From Planctomycetota bacterium (lineage in GTDB: Bacteria; Planctomycetota; Phycisphaerae; Phycisphaerales; Phycisphaeraceae): a stretch of DNA of 64,000 bases. Both the position numbers and the translations under genes were made by a program. The stretch spans positions 21,434 through 85,433 of the forward strand of contig JAJRRC010000037.1 of assembly GCA_024279865.1 (NCBI GenBank), in the 5' to 3' direction. The notes beneath the pieces are model-generated. The model was not told where the DNA came from. It saw only the letters and a program-made list of their open reading frames with translations, and made no database searches. Below, one piece after another: positions 46,221 through 54,800 of the stretch (position 1 is its first letter; each line of letters begins with the position of its first letter).

Positions 46221-46399
46221 TATAAGAATCTTTGAGGTGATGACGATAATTCTTTTTTATCGTAGCAGGAATTCTTCCCAAAGGCCGAGGCTTTGGCCTT
46301 TGAGCTTGGCGTTGGGGGATGCAATCCTTAAAATACAGATGCTCGGGCCCTTGGTCAGGCTGCGGCAGACTTGCTCAGAGAGGCTGTGGGCTGTATTTT
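46221..46399 (+). promoter_or_regulatory. dnaN leader: extended -10 element and paired RNA arms
   Basis: TGGTATAAG with TATAAG at 46221-46226 looks like an extended -10 element. Downstream lie a hairpin AAAGGCC/GGCCTTT (about 46280-46302) and a long-range 9-bp pairing AAAATACAG (46330-46338) with CTGTATTTT (46391-46399) that closes a 52-nt domain just before the dnaN ribosome-binding site. The rest of the 46141-46433 gap shows no gene. Confidence 0.35.
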
Positions 46400-46433
46400 G
46401 AACAGGCTAATTACTGCATTTAAAGGGTTGGAT

Positions 46434-47543
46434 ATGAAAGTAATCTGTGATCGTACGGGCTTGTCAGAACTCTTGACGCTGGCGGGTAGCGTGATTGTCA
46501 CTCGAACGCCCAAGCCAGTGCTCCAATGTGTCAAGCTCGTGGCCGAGGGAGATACGCTAACGGTCATGGCCACGGACATGGAATTGGCCATCCGGGCTAC
46601 CACCACCAAGGTCGAAATTCAAGAGCCGGGCGAAGCTCTGATTCTCAACGACAAGTTCACCCAGATTGTGCGTGAAAGCGTTGATAGCACCATCACCCTG
46701 GAAGTGGAAAAACAAGAAGCTCAGATCATAGGCCAGGATTCCCATTTCAAAATCTTTGGCTATCCCTTGGCAGACTTCCCGCCGATTCCAGAATTTGATG
46801 GGGCGCCAGACTATACGCTCCCAGGCGATGAACTTCACCGCCTCATTCAGCGGACCTTGTTTGCCACAGCTCGTGAAAATAGCCGCTACGCAATCAACGG
46901 CGTGTTGATTGAACGCGAAGGCAACAAGCTCACCCTCATTGCCACCGACGGCCGACGCTTGGCCCTAGCGAGAGGGGCCTGCAAAGCAACGGATTCTGAC
47001 ACTCAATCCTCCCAGGTCGCGATTGTGCCGACCAAAGCACTTTCCACGGCCATGAGACTCTTTGATGACCCACAGCAGCAGGTTTCCGTTAAGGTGACTG
47101 AAAACCAGATGCTCTTCTCAACCGATACTGCCGTGCTGAGTACCAACTTGGTTGAAGGCAACTTCCCGCCTTACCGTGACGTGATTCCCAAAGATTCAGA
47201 TCGCAAAGCCATGATCAGCACCGATGTGCTGGCCTCAGGCGTGCGTCGGGCAGCCTTGTTGACCAATGATGAGTCCAAGGGTGTTCGGATGGCCTTTGGG
47301 CCTGATGGTTTGGTGATTTCTAGCCGCGCCCCGGAAATGGGTGAAGCAGAGATCAATGTGGCTTTAAATAGTTACGACGGCGAAGCGATGGAAATTGGCT
47401 TTAATCCTCACTTCATCTCTGAAGCTTTGAAAGTCGTCGATGCTGACGAAGTTCAGATCGACCTCAAAGCCTCCAACAAGCCAGGCATTTTGCGTACAGG
47501 CCAAAACTTCCTGTACGTGATCATGCCTCTGAACCTGCAATAA
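46434..47543 (+). CDS. dnaN: DNA polymerase III beta clamp
   Basis: The sliding clamp encircles DNA and tethers polymerase III. The 369-residue protein has the three clamp domains: MKVICDRTGLSELL at the start, KPVLQCVKLVAEG, the second domain around LIQRTLFATARENSRYAINGVLIE, and the C-terminal LNSYDGEAMEIGFNPHFI with the terminal pocket residues FLYVIMPLNLQ. AAAGGG lies 6 nt before ATG 46434; the open frame continues 21 codons further up without need. dnaA and recF are not adjacent, so it lies outside the usual origin gene order. Confidence 0.96.
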   Translation: MKVICDRTGLSELLTLAGSVIVTRTPKPVLQCVKLVAEGDTLTVMATDMELAIRATTTKVEIQEPGEALILNDKFTQIVRESVDSTITLEVEKQEAQIIGQDSHFKIFGYPLADFPPIPEFDGAPDYTLPGDELHRLIQRTLFATARENSRYAINGVLIEREGNKLTLIATDGRRLALARGACKATDSDTQSSQVAIVPTKALSTAMRLFDDPQQQVSVKVTENQMLFSTDTAVLSTNLVEGNFPPYRDVIPKDSDRKAMISTDVLASGVRRAALLTNDESKGVRMAFGPDGLVISSRAPEMGEAEINVALNSYDGEAMEIGFNPHFISEALKVVDADEVQIDLKASNKPGILRTGQNFLYVIMPLNLQ

Positions 47544-47560
47544 GGCCAATCCCATTTAAC

Positions 47561-47649
47561 ACTCGTGCGAATGGTTGTTCGCGGAGACTGAATTGATAAA
47601 GTTTTATGAAAGTCTCATCGCATACATCATAGATGCGATGCATATAAAG
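47561..47649. repeat. dispersed intergenic repeat, family 2, copy 2
   Basis: The 89-bp partner of 41299-41387, ending ATGC-GAT-GCAT-ATAAAG, 11 bp before the iscX start. It fills nearly the whole dnaN-iscX gap and may supply the iscX ribosome-binding site (AAAGG). Confidence 0.85.
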
Positions 47650-47660
47650 GCACCGCCCCG

Positions 47661-47918
47661 ATGAGTTACGCCTGGACAGACACCGAAGACATTGCCATTG
47701 ATCTCACCGAAGCCCACCGAGGCGTGGACCCGCTGTCGGTGCGGTTTACGCAGTTGCGTCAGATGGTTGAAGCGCTGCCTGGCTTTGAAGCAGAACCCGG
47801 CCATGCGGTGAATGAACAAATTCTCGAAGCCATCCAAGCAGCCTGGCATGAAGAAGTTCAAGACGATGATGCCCATGGGAACTATTCCCCCGTGCAGCCG
47901 TTTAAGCCCGAAGACTAA
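47661..47918 (+). CDS. iscX: Fe-S assembly protein IscX
   Basis: An 85-residue acidic protein matching IscX/YfhJ: SYAWTDTEDIAIDLTEAHRGVDPLSVRFTQL, then LPGFEAEP and NEQILEAIQAAWHEE. IscX binds IscS and tunes Fe-S cluster formation. The last 18 residues extend past the E. coli form. Other isc genes are absent from the window, so it is detached from its usual operon. Confidence 0.9.
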   Translation: MSYAWTDTEDIAIDLTEAHRGVDPLSVRFTQLRQMVEALPGFEAEPGHAVNEQILEAIQAAWHEEVQDDDAHGNYSPVQPFKPED

Positions 47919-48294
47919 AGGGTTCTTCTTCACAAAGCTTTGTTTTACACACAAGTTGCTTGCGTTTCGTTCTGTCACGCAATCATCTGCCACGGTGCCT
48001 GAGATTGTCAGTTGAGTTTTGAGAACCTGAAGAATGCTGGCAGGAACCCGAGGGGTGGCCGGACCGTGAGCAGAGAGACAGGTGATGAACCGTTGCCATG
48101 ACACATCACCATAAGCAAAGCCATCCCAGAAGCTGACCAATTTGGAGTTAGCCATATCTTTGGGGCCGATGGTCGCTGCTTTGGGTGGACACAATGAGAG
48201 GTCCCCTGCATCATCGCGGGGAGATATTGTCAAAAGTTGTGGATGAGTCATGATCAGGCGGCCTGTTTCTTTTCTCCGTCGATGAACCTGACAC
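47919..48294. other. gap between iscX and the dehydrogenase remnant
   Basis: No convincing plus-strand gene. A minus-strand frame from ATG 48251 stays open to 47604, antisense through the whole of iscX; only its first 80 codons look protein-like. It may be a decayed gene. Nothing else is seen. Confidence 0.3.
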
Positions 48295-48516
48295 CGACAA
48301 TTATATCTTGAATCCACCTTGCACGGTGAAGCATTGATTGCTCCGGGGGTCGAAGGTTTTTATTCGGTGGAGTTGGCCAATGCCATGCTTTTATCTGGTC
48401 TTGAGCGGGAAGCGGTGCAGTTGCCGATGGATTAGAGTCGATATGAGCATGTGCTAAAGCAGTTGATTGCTGAGGCGAAAGAGAAGTCAATGAGCCTTGC
48501 CAAATGTTTAACTTAG
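48295..48516 (+). pseudogene. 3' remnant of a Gfo/Idh/MocA-family dehydrogenase
   Basis: A plus-strand frame reads GVEGFYSVELANAMLLSG, then AVQLPMD, a TAG stop at 48433-48435, then in the same frame SRYEHVLKQLIAEAKEKS and a final TAG at 48514-48516. The VELANAMLLS...V-LP-D...Y..L...L order is that of the C-terminus of many Gfo/Idh/MocA oxidoreductases in Planctomycetota. The upstream frame is closed by stops at 48283-48291. It is therefore a truncated copy with an in-frame nonsense codon. The 3' end adjoins the tRNA-Pro gene. Confidence 0.6.
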
Positions 48517-48523
48517 CAAGGCA
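48491..48523 (-). terminator. stem-loop downstream of tRNA-Pro
   Basis: GCCTTGC and GCAAGGC arms with a 15-nt loop on the minus strand, 9 nt beyond the tRNA. It lacks a T-tract, so it is a possible processing or termination structure. Confidence 0.4.
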
Positions 48524-48531
48524 GGTGTTAA

Positions 48532-48605
48532 TCGGGGTGACAGGATTTGAACCTACGGCCTCTGTGACCCGAACACAGCGCTCTACCAAGCTGAGCTACA
48601 CCCCG
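48532..48605 (-). tRNA. tRNA-Pro (anticodon CGG)
   Basis: Cloverleaf on the minus strand: acceptor CGGGGTG/CACCCCG, D-arm GCTC...GAGC, anticodon stem CTGTG/CACAG with loop TTCGGGT, T-loop TTCAAAT, discriminator A. CCA is not encoded. Confidence 0.95.
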
Positions 48606-48716
48606 TATTAAGGTTCATGAGAAATTTTACGGGATCACCGGTACGCATGCAATGAAAACATACAGGCAATCAAACCACTGGCCCAAGTATTTAATCTGAA
48701 AAAAAAGTTTGATCTT

Positions 48717-49850
48717 TTAGCTGACCAAGAGATAACCGAGGTCAAATTCGTGGCCATGGCTGGCTGGATGTGTTTCAGAAAGTAGCTTGATTTTTAATTT
48801 GTGTTCTTTGTGCTCTAGACCGATGGCCAAGGGTTCGATGACGGTGTGGCCGCCGGCCCATTCGTGAGTGATTGGTTTTTCGAAAAAAACATCAAAGATG
48901 CCAATCGGTTGGCCGTCGAGGGTGATGGCGATTTGCCCGAAATCTCCTGCATATTTTTTGTATCCGAGGTAGGCCACCGATCCGGTAAAGGTGAGGGTGA
49001 GTTCTGCTCCGGGGGTGTTGGTTTGCCAGCCGGTGTAGTTGTCTTTGTGTGGGCCTTGGGTCCAGCCGTGGGAGCTTTGTACGTTCATTTTTGAGGCATC
49101 GATAATCTGTCCGCCAGTGTATTGTTTGGCTTGTGGGTCGAGCCAAGGCAAGTTTTTCAGGTCGGAGGTTTTTTTAGTATTTTCTGTGGATGAAGCAATG
49201 GTGGTCTCCTTCAAGTAGGTCCGTAACATCTGGAACATAAATGTGTGGCCTGCATCATTGGGATGCACCTCGTCGGGCGAGAGGTCTTCCCATGTGAGAT
49301 TCCCAGCGGTGACTTCGGGATAAATCGCATCACGGTACGAGAGCATGGGCAAGCCATAATGTTGCCCAATCGGGAGATGAACATCCTGCACGTTACTTCC
49401 ATCTCGACGCATGGTGGAAATCGCAATGACCAACGGCTTGGTGGGCAGCATCAGGCACTGTCGCACCAATGCTTCATATGCAATGGAGATATTAGGGTTG
49501 TTCACATCGTTCACGGCATATTCCACGGTGATCAGGTCGGGCATGTGGCAGAGCAAATCTTTGGGGGCTCGAAACGCGCCAAAAAAACTATTGCTTGCCC
49601 CGATCCCCGCATTGATGAATTTTGTGGGTGTTTGGGTGTCGAGCCAGTTGGCGAGAAGTGGAGGGTAGGCTAGTCCTTTTTGGGCGCTGGCGCCGGCGGT
49701 GATGGACCCGCCGATTGAGCCGTACACGATGGGCTTGCCTGACTGGATTTTGTCATGGAATTGTTTGAGGCGTGTGAGATTGCCTACATCGACTAGGCCA
49801 CGCTGATACTTTGCTTGTGTGAAACCGAGATCGGTTTGCGGTTCGGACAT
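48717..49850 (-). CDS. SGNH/GDSL-type esterase with C-terminal beta-domain
   Basis: A 377-residue protein. Residues 40-225 form an SGNH hydrolase: block I GSIGGSITAGASA (Ser nucleophile in GGSIT), block II Gly in NAGIGAS, block III VEYAVNDVN (Asn), and block V PDEVHPNDAGH with Asp and His. Residues about 240-377 are a beta-sandwich (VQSSHGWTQGPHKDNYTGWQTN, LTFTGSVAYLGYKKYAGDFG) probably binding carbohydrate. No signal peptide is evident. Together with the mutarotase and GH2 genes nearby, deacetylation of a plant or algal glycan is likely. Confidence 0.82.
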   Translation of the reverse strand: MSEPQTDLGFTQAKYQRGLVDVGNLTRLKQFHDKIQSGKPIVYGSIGGSITAGASAQKGLAYPPLLANWLDTQTPTKFINAGIGASNSFFGAFRAPKDLLCHMPDLITVEYAVNDVNNPNISIAYEALVRQCLMLPTKPLVIAISTMRRDGSNVQDVHLPIGQHYGLPMLSYRDAIYPEVTAGNLTWEDLSPDEVHPNDAGHTFMFQMLRTYLKETTIASSTENTKKTSDLKNLPWLDPQAKQYTGGQIIDASKMNVQSSHGWTQGPHKDNYTGWQTNTPGAELTLTFTGSVAYLGYKKYAGDFGQIAITLDGQPIGIFDVFFEKPITHEWAGGHTVIEPLAIGLEHKEHKLKIKLLSETHPASHGHEFDLGYLLVS

Positions 49851-49931
49851 CTTGTTGAATCTTTCAATTTGGTGGTCATGAGCAATTGGACGGGACGATA
49901 GAAAATTTTAAGCGATTGTTTAATAGGCTTG

Positions 49932-50012
49932 GCCCCCCCCGGAAGTTTCCCCCGGCCCCCCCGGAATCTTGGGGCAACCAGGGGAAACTTCCGGGGGTTC
50001 CGGGGGGGGGAG
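49932..50012. repeat. G-rich dispersed repeat, intergenic inverted pair
   Basis: CCCCCGGAAG at 49936-49945 and the inverse CTTCCGGGGG at 49988-49997, with further C- and G-tracts, face each other across about 40 bp and could form a large hairpin. The pair lies between the mutarotase stop and the SGNH start. Confidence 0.85.
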
Positions 50013-50933
50013 TTAGATGAGGCTGAGGGTGGTTTGCATTTGATGGCCCTCTCCGGGGGCAATGGTTTGTGTATTTTGCATGACATTGGCTGTTTCGATG
50101 CAGAGCATGTGGGGCCATTCGTCATCGCCAAAATCGGGCATCTGGATACTTTTTTCAACCCATGGATTCCAAACCACGGTACTGGCAGAGCCGGTACTTT
50201 GAATTTGAATTGTGCGTTCAAACCCTGGGTCATGCAGCAGGCAAGGTCCCGCAAAATCAGTGTAGACTCGGTCGACCTCCTGATCAATCTCAATGGGCTT
50301 ATCAGAACCGTCTATGGTTGCATTCTGTAATTTGCTGAAATAGGGCTGATTTTCGAGGCCTCGTACTTGAACCTGACGCACATCAGAAACCTGCAGATAT
50401 GTGTGTAGAGCTTCACTGATGATAAAATCTTTCGTTCCCATGTTACGCGTTTGCAATGACATGGAAAGCTCTTGGCCAATGGTGATGGTATGGCGAAGCT
50501 CAAACGCATGAGGCCAAATAGCCCCGGTTGTTTCGCTCGAGCAAATGAAGAGAGTGATCACCACTTGGCCGCGAGGGTCCAAGGTGACCTGTTCGACGTT
50601 CCATTGGTAGATACGTACAAAGCCATGATTGGCTGGGTTGGCTGGGACATCGGGTTGTCCCAAAGCATCCCCAAACCAAGGGAAGCAAAGCGGCACGCCG
50701 CCTCGGATGGGTTTGCCTTTTTCGAAGGAACTTTTCTTACTCATAAATAAGACTGGCTGAGCGCCGGTTGGTTGCCAATGGGTGAGATGGGCACCGTATA
50801 GATAAATTTCAGCTTGAGCCAGTGGGGTTTGAACGATGATGCGTGTGAGGCCGCCTTGTCCTGATTCAAACCAAACTTGATTTTCAATGCCATGGCTGGC
50901 CTGCAATTGGTCGATAGTAAGAGGGGAAGTCAT
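50013..50933 (-). CDS. D-hexose-6-phosphate mutarotase (YeaD-like)
   Basis: A 306-residue aldose-1-epimerase-fold protein: YLYGAHLTHWQPTGAQPVLFMS, GGVPLCFPWFG, ANPANHGFVR (catalytic His), SEALHTYLQVSDV (second His) and WNPWVEKSIQM. CIETANV at the end is typical of YeaD. It interconverts anomers of glucose-6-phosphate or related sugars. Start ATG 50933 is chosen because the domain begins there; the frame opens at 51011. It diverges from the DMT transporter across 55 bp. Confidence 0.88.
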   Translation of the reverse strand: MTSPLTIDQLQASHGIENQVWFESGQGGLTRIIVQTPLAQAEIYLYGAHLTHWQPTGAQPVLFMSKKSSFEKGKPIRGGVPLCFPWFGDALGQPDVPANPANHGFVRIYQWNVEQVTLDPRGQVVITLFICSSETTGAIWPHAFELRHTITIGQELSMSLQTRNMGTKDFIISEALHTYLQVSDVRQVQVRGLENQPYFSKLQNATIDGSDKPIEIDQEVDRVYTDFAGPCLLHDPGFERTIQIQSTGSASTVVWNPWVEKSIQMPDFGDDEWPHMLCIETANVMQNTQTIAPGEGHQMQTTLSLI

Positions 50934-50988
50934 TTGGTTCTTTCTAGGGTGGCTTGGGTTACGGTGTTTGATTGGAGTTTTAGAAAAG

Positions 50989-51825
50989 ATGTCCGTTTTT
51001 ATTTTGTACATTGTTTCGACCGTGCTGTTTATGCAGCTATTTCGGTTGAGTCAACATCGCTACCCCCATGTCTTTGGGGTGGTGGCAGTTAATTATATCG
51101 TCGCGTCGCTTTGTTCGGTGGCGTGGTGGTATTGGCATGCGGATTCGCCCATCGGTCAATTGGCCTTGGCCTTGGGTTGTGTCAACGGCTTGGTATATTG
51201 GGTGCATTTGTTGGTTTTGTTGGCTTGCTATCGTACCGCGGGGGTGGGTGTGACGGTGGCGGTGATGTCTTGTTCGTGTGTGATGCCTGTGTTGTGCGCG
51301 TCGATTTGGTGGGGAGATCAGTTAGATGTGTTTCAGTGGCTCGCGGTGGCCTTGGTTCCAATCGCGGTGTTGTTGTTGAGCCCCAGAGGCAAGGCCATGG
51401 CCTCACGGTGGACGTGGCAGAGTCTTTTATTGGCGTTGAATTTTCTATTGGCCAGTACCAGCGCGACGATTCACAAGGCGGTGGATGTGTGGGTCGATGC
51501 AGGGGAAAAAGATGCTTACAACATGATCCTTTTTGGCGGGGCAGCCTTGTTTAGCGTGGCCTATGTTTGGTTTCGTGGCCATCGTCCGGATCGCTCCCAA
51601 GTTCAGATGGGTTTGCTCATTGGCCTGGTGAACACCACGACGTTGATTTTTCTGATCGCCAGTTTGGCGGTGTTGAGTACGGCCGTGGTTTTTCCGGTCG
51701 GAGGCACGTTGATTATTGTGATCAATGTCTTGGTGTCTCGTTTACTGTGGCATGAAAAATTAACCTCGGTCCAGTGGGTGGGCCTCGGCCTTGCGGTGGC
51801 CGTGGTGGGATTGATTGCTCAGTAG
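50989..51825 (+). CDS. DMT superfamily (EamA-like) transporter
   Basis: A 278-residue membrane protein with ten predicted helices, each half-repeat having an EamA-like layout. The C-terminal STAVVFPVGGTLIIVINVLVSRLLWHEKLTSVQWVGLGLAVAVVGL is the characteristic last block. Such proteins carry metabolites, including sugars or amino acids. Its place in the carbohydrate cluster suggests sugar uptake or export. ATG 50989 is preferred because the first helix follows at once; GGAG is 11 nt upstream. Confidence 0.82.
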   Translation: MSVFILYIVSTVLFMQLFRLSQHRYPHVFGVVAVNYIVASLCSVAWWYWHADSPIGQLALALGCVNGLVYWVHLLVLLACYRTAGVGVTVAVMSCSCVMPVLCASIWWGDQLDVFQWLAVALVPIAVLLLSPRGKAMASRWTWQSLLLALNFLLASTSATIHKAVDVWVDAGEKDAYNMILFGGAALFSVAYVWFRGHRPDRSQVQMGLLIGLVNTTTLIFLIASLAVLSTAVVFPVGGTLIIVINVLVSRLLWHEKLTSVQWVGLGLAVAVVGLIAQ

Positions 51826-51885
51826 GCAGGCGAAAAAAAGCGGGGAAATAAAACCCTGTCTTTGTTTCTATTTTCAAAGAATATT

Positions 51886-54800
51886 TCAATACTCAATCGT
51901 GACGCCCAGATTGCGTAACAGATTGGTCCAGATGCGTAATTTTTTCTGTTGGTTTTCGGGGGTGTCGGGCTGTTGGTAGTCGAGGTTGTTTAAGAGAATG
52001 TTGCCTTGGTCGATGGGGTAGACCGCCAGTCCGCCGGGCTTGCTTAGAAGGATTGCTTGCTTGGCCATGGCGGGGGGGATGGTCCGGTAGAGTTCTAAAT
52101 TATCAATGCCCACAAGGTCTTTGGTTTGAACACCTTCTTCGAGCGGATAGCTGTTGAGCAGGTGGATATCCAGCGTCTGGGTGACCCGTGGGGGGAAGTT
52201 GATGATCTGGCGTTGCTTGGTGTTTTTAAGTCGGACCGCAAGTGTGGTGCGTGGATCGCTATCGAAGACCAGCTCAATGTCCTGAACCACTTTGTAGGTT
52301 TCGTTGGTCCATAGATGTAGAGCGTTGAGTCGTTCGGGGCGATCTAGTTGCAGGCGTATTTTTTCACCTTGAGCAGGGAGATAGAGAATGTAACGCCAGA
52401 AGTCATCATTGGTCAGCCCATTGACGGTTTTGCGATAGCGGTGGTTGGGCAGTTGAGCAAAGGAGGCAATTTCTTCACCATCGACCACAAAGCTAAACAC
52501 ACGGTCGGAGACGGCTTTGAGATTTTTCCATCGGGCCATGTATTGATCGCTGTACATGCTGAGGTCTTGTTCACCGATGCCTAGTAGCAAGGGATGGTTC
52601 TGGTTTTGCAAGCGAACACGTTCTTGAAATCCTTTGCGTAAGCGATGGGGGAAGCCCACCAAGACGTTGAAATCTTCAAGGGTCTGGGCTGCGTCGACAG
52701 TTAAATTGACGAGCATGAGCTGGTTGCCGTTTTGGAGATAGGCTCGGACGGCTTGGCGGTTTTGACGTAGCCAGGTCATGACCGGACCGGTGGCGCGCAT
52801 GATCGCAATACCAGGCATTTTTTCGAATAAATCCTCAGGCTTCTCCATGGTTTGGTAGACCATGCCGGTGCGTTTGAGCAGGGCGTCTAGTGCTTTGTCA
52901 TCGGCAGTGAAAGCGAAGGTTGTTTTGGGGTTGGTTTGTTGGCGTTGTCCAGCCCAGTTGATCATGTTCGCCAGTAACTGATTGGCAGCGGGTTCGATAT
53001 CGAGTTTGTGGCCGATGAGCATTTGGCTTAAGAGGTAGCTTCCGCGGCCGCTGGGGTATTGGAGCATGGGTGTCAATTTTAATTGGTCCCCGGCTCCAAG
53101 TAGTGCAATCGCGCGTCCAGTGGGCGTGGCATAGCTACTTCGAAAAGACCATTCATCCTTGGCCCAGGTGAAGAAGGCTGCATCGGTGAGCCCTTTCATC
53201 ACCGGGTGAGCTGGAGCGGTGATAAAAGCAATGCGTCCGCTGTATCCTTTGGCGTTTTCGAATTCTGCTCGCGGGGCCCTTGCGTCAGGTTTAGCATCTT
53301 CACCAAGCGTGAGGTCTGTCAACGGCAAGATATGTTGTTGTTCAAGCATCAACACCGTGCCGCCGCTGGCGGTCACACGTTTTGCCAGTGACGCGACTTG
53401 CTGAAGATTATCAGCGGTCACCGCATCCGGTCCCACCAACAATACCTGGGGTAATTTCGGAACCTGTGATAAAGTTTGAATCACGCCATGAGCAACCGCT
53501 CGTTGCTTGAGCCAACGCAAAACTTTTTGTGAAGGATCAAAAACAAAGAATTTGTCAGGGGCAGTCACAGCCTGGGGTAGGAGCACTGAAAATTGTTTGT
53601 GATCGGTAAAGACCACCTTGTTCTGAACCACCAATTGCAAGGTCAGCATAACAGAACCAGGCTTGTTTAAGCGAGGTGTTTGAAACTGTAGCGTGTCTTC
53701 AACTGCGTGGCCAGGCATGATTGTGTAGGTTTTTTGACCTTGCTCCAAAATGTTTTTTTGGTGCGTGAGGAGCCAATGCAACTCGATGGGGGAGTTGTCA
53801 TAAGACGTATCATTGAAGACCTTGATGGTTCGTTGCACGGTGGGATTGAGGTTCGGGTTGAGCGTGCTGGCGTGTTCACGCACAAAGACCGCGTGGGGTG
53901 ACATAGCTGGCCCAACGCCAGGTAAAGGTTTGGTCCACGGGCAAATGGCGGTCACGCCTTGCCAGCGTGCGCCTTCGATACTGATGCGACAAAAACGGCC
54001 CGCAGCCATGTCCGCCTCAGCCCGACTGCGAAAGACCCGTGGTCCGCCGATCCAGGCCATTTTTGAGACATTGCCTGAGTAGTAAAAGACTTCGCCCAGG
54101 ACCAGCGGATTGTTGCCTGTCCACTTGAATAATTCAGCTCGTTGGTGGGGCGGCTCTTTTTGATAAGGGCCTATGTTGTATTGATAAGCCGAGGCAGGGA
54201 ATTGTTCGCCGGTGAGCCACGCATAGTGCTGGGCATTGATTTTACCTAGGCCGCCAAGGTCACCCCCACCATCTTGAAAGCTTTCTCGTGTGGGATCGAG
54301 TTGCTTGGCGATTTGGTTGAGGTTGGCCATGCGTTTTTCGATTTCGCGGAAGTTCCCGCCGTTACGTAAGAACGCGGTGACAAACATCATTTCATTGCCC
54401 AAGCTGTACATCATGATGCTGGGGTGATTGCGATAGGCTTTGACGACTTGTTGGACGTGTTGTTGGAAGTTTTTCCAGACCAAAGGGTTGTTCAGGTCAT
54501 GGGTAATGAACATGCCATCGATACAGGTAGAGAGTCTGCCGGGGATGCCATGTGTGTCGAAGAAGTCCAGTGCTGCTTCGCGTGTTTTGAAGACTTTGTC
54601 ATGGTCATAGGAGATGCGGTGAAAGCGATTGCCTTGTTCACGCCAGGCTTTGAGCCATTGTTTGGGTGTGTGAACGTTTGGGACTTCTGACCAGTTCCAG
54701 AAGTGGTGGGGCGTGCCGTTGATAAGAAAGTCTTTGCCTTGAAGGGTAATTTCCCGAAAGCCAAACGTTTGCTCAAAAACATCCCCCCCGGAAGTTTTCC

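Noticed and set aside
47604..48317. Minus-strand frame of 237 codons over the iscX region
   Set aside because: Most of it is antisense to iscX, which has clear family motifs; only the first 80 codons look protein-like, so it is described as a gap with a possible remnant.
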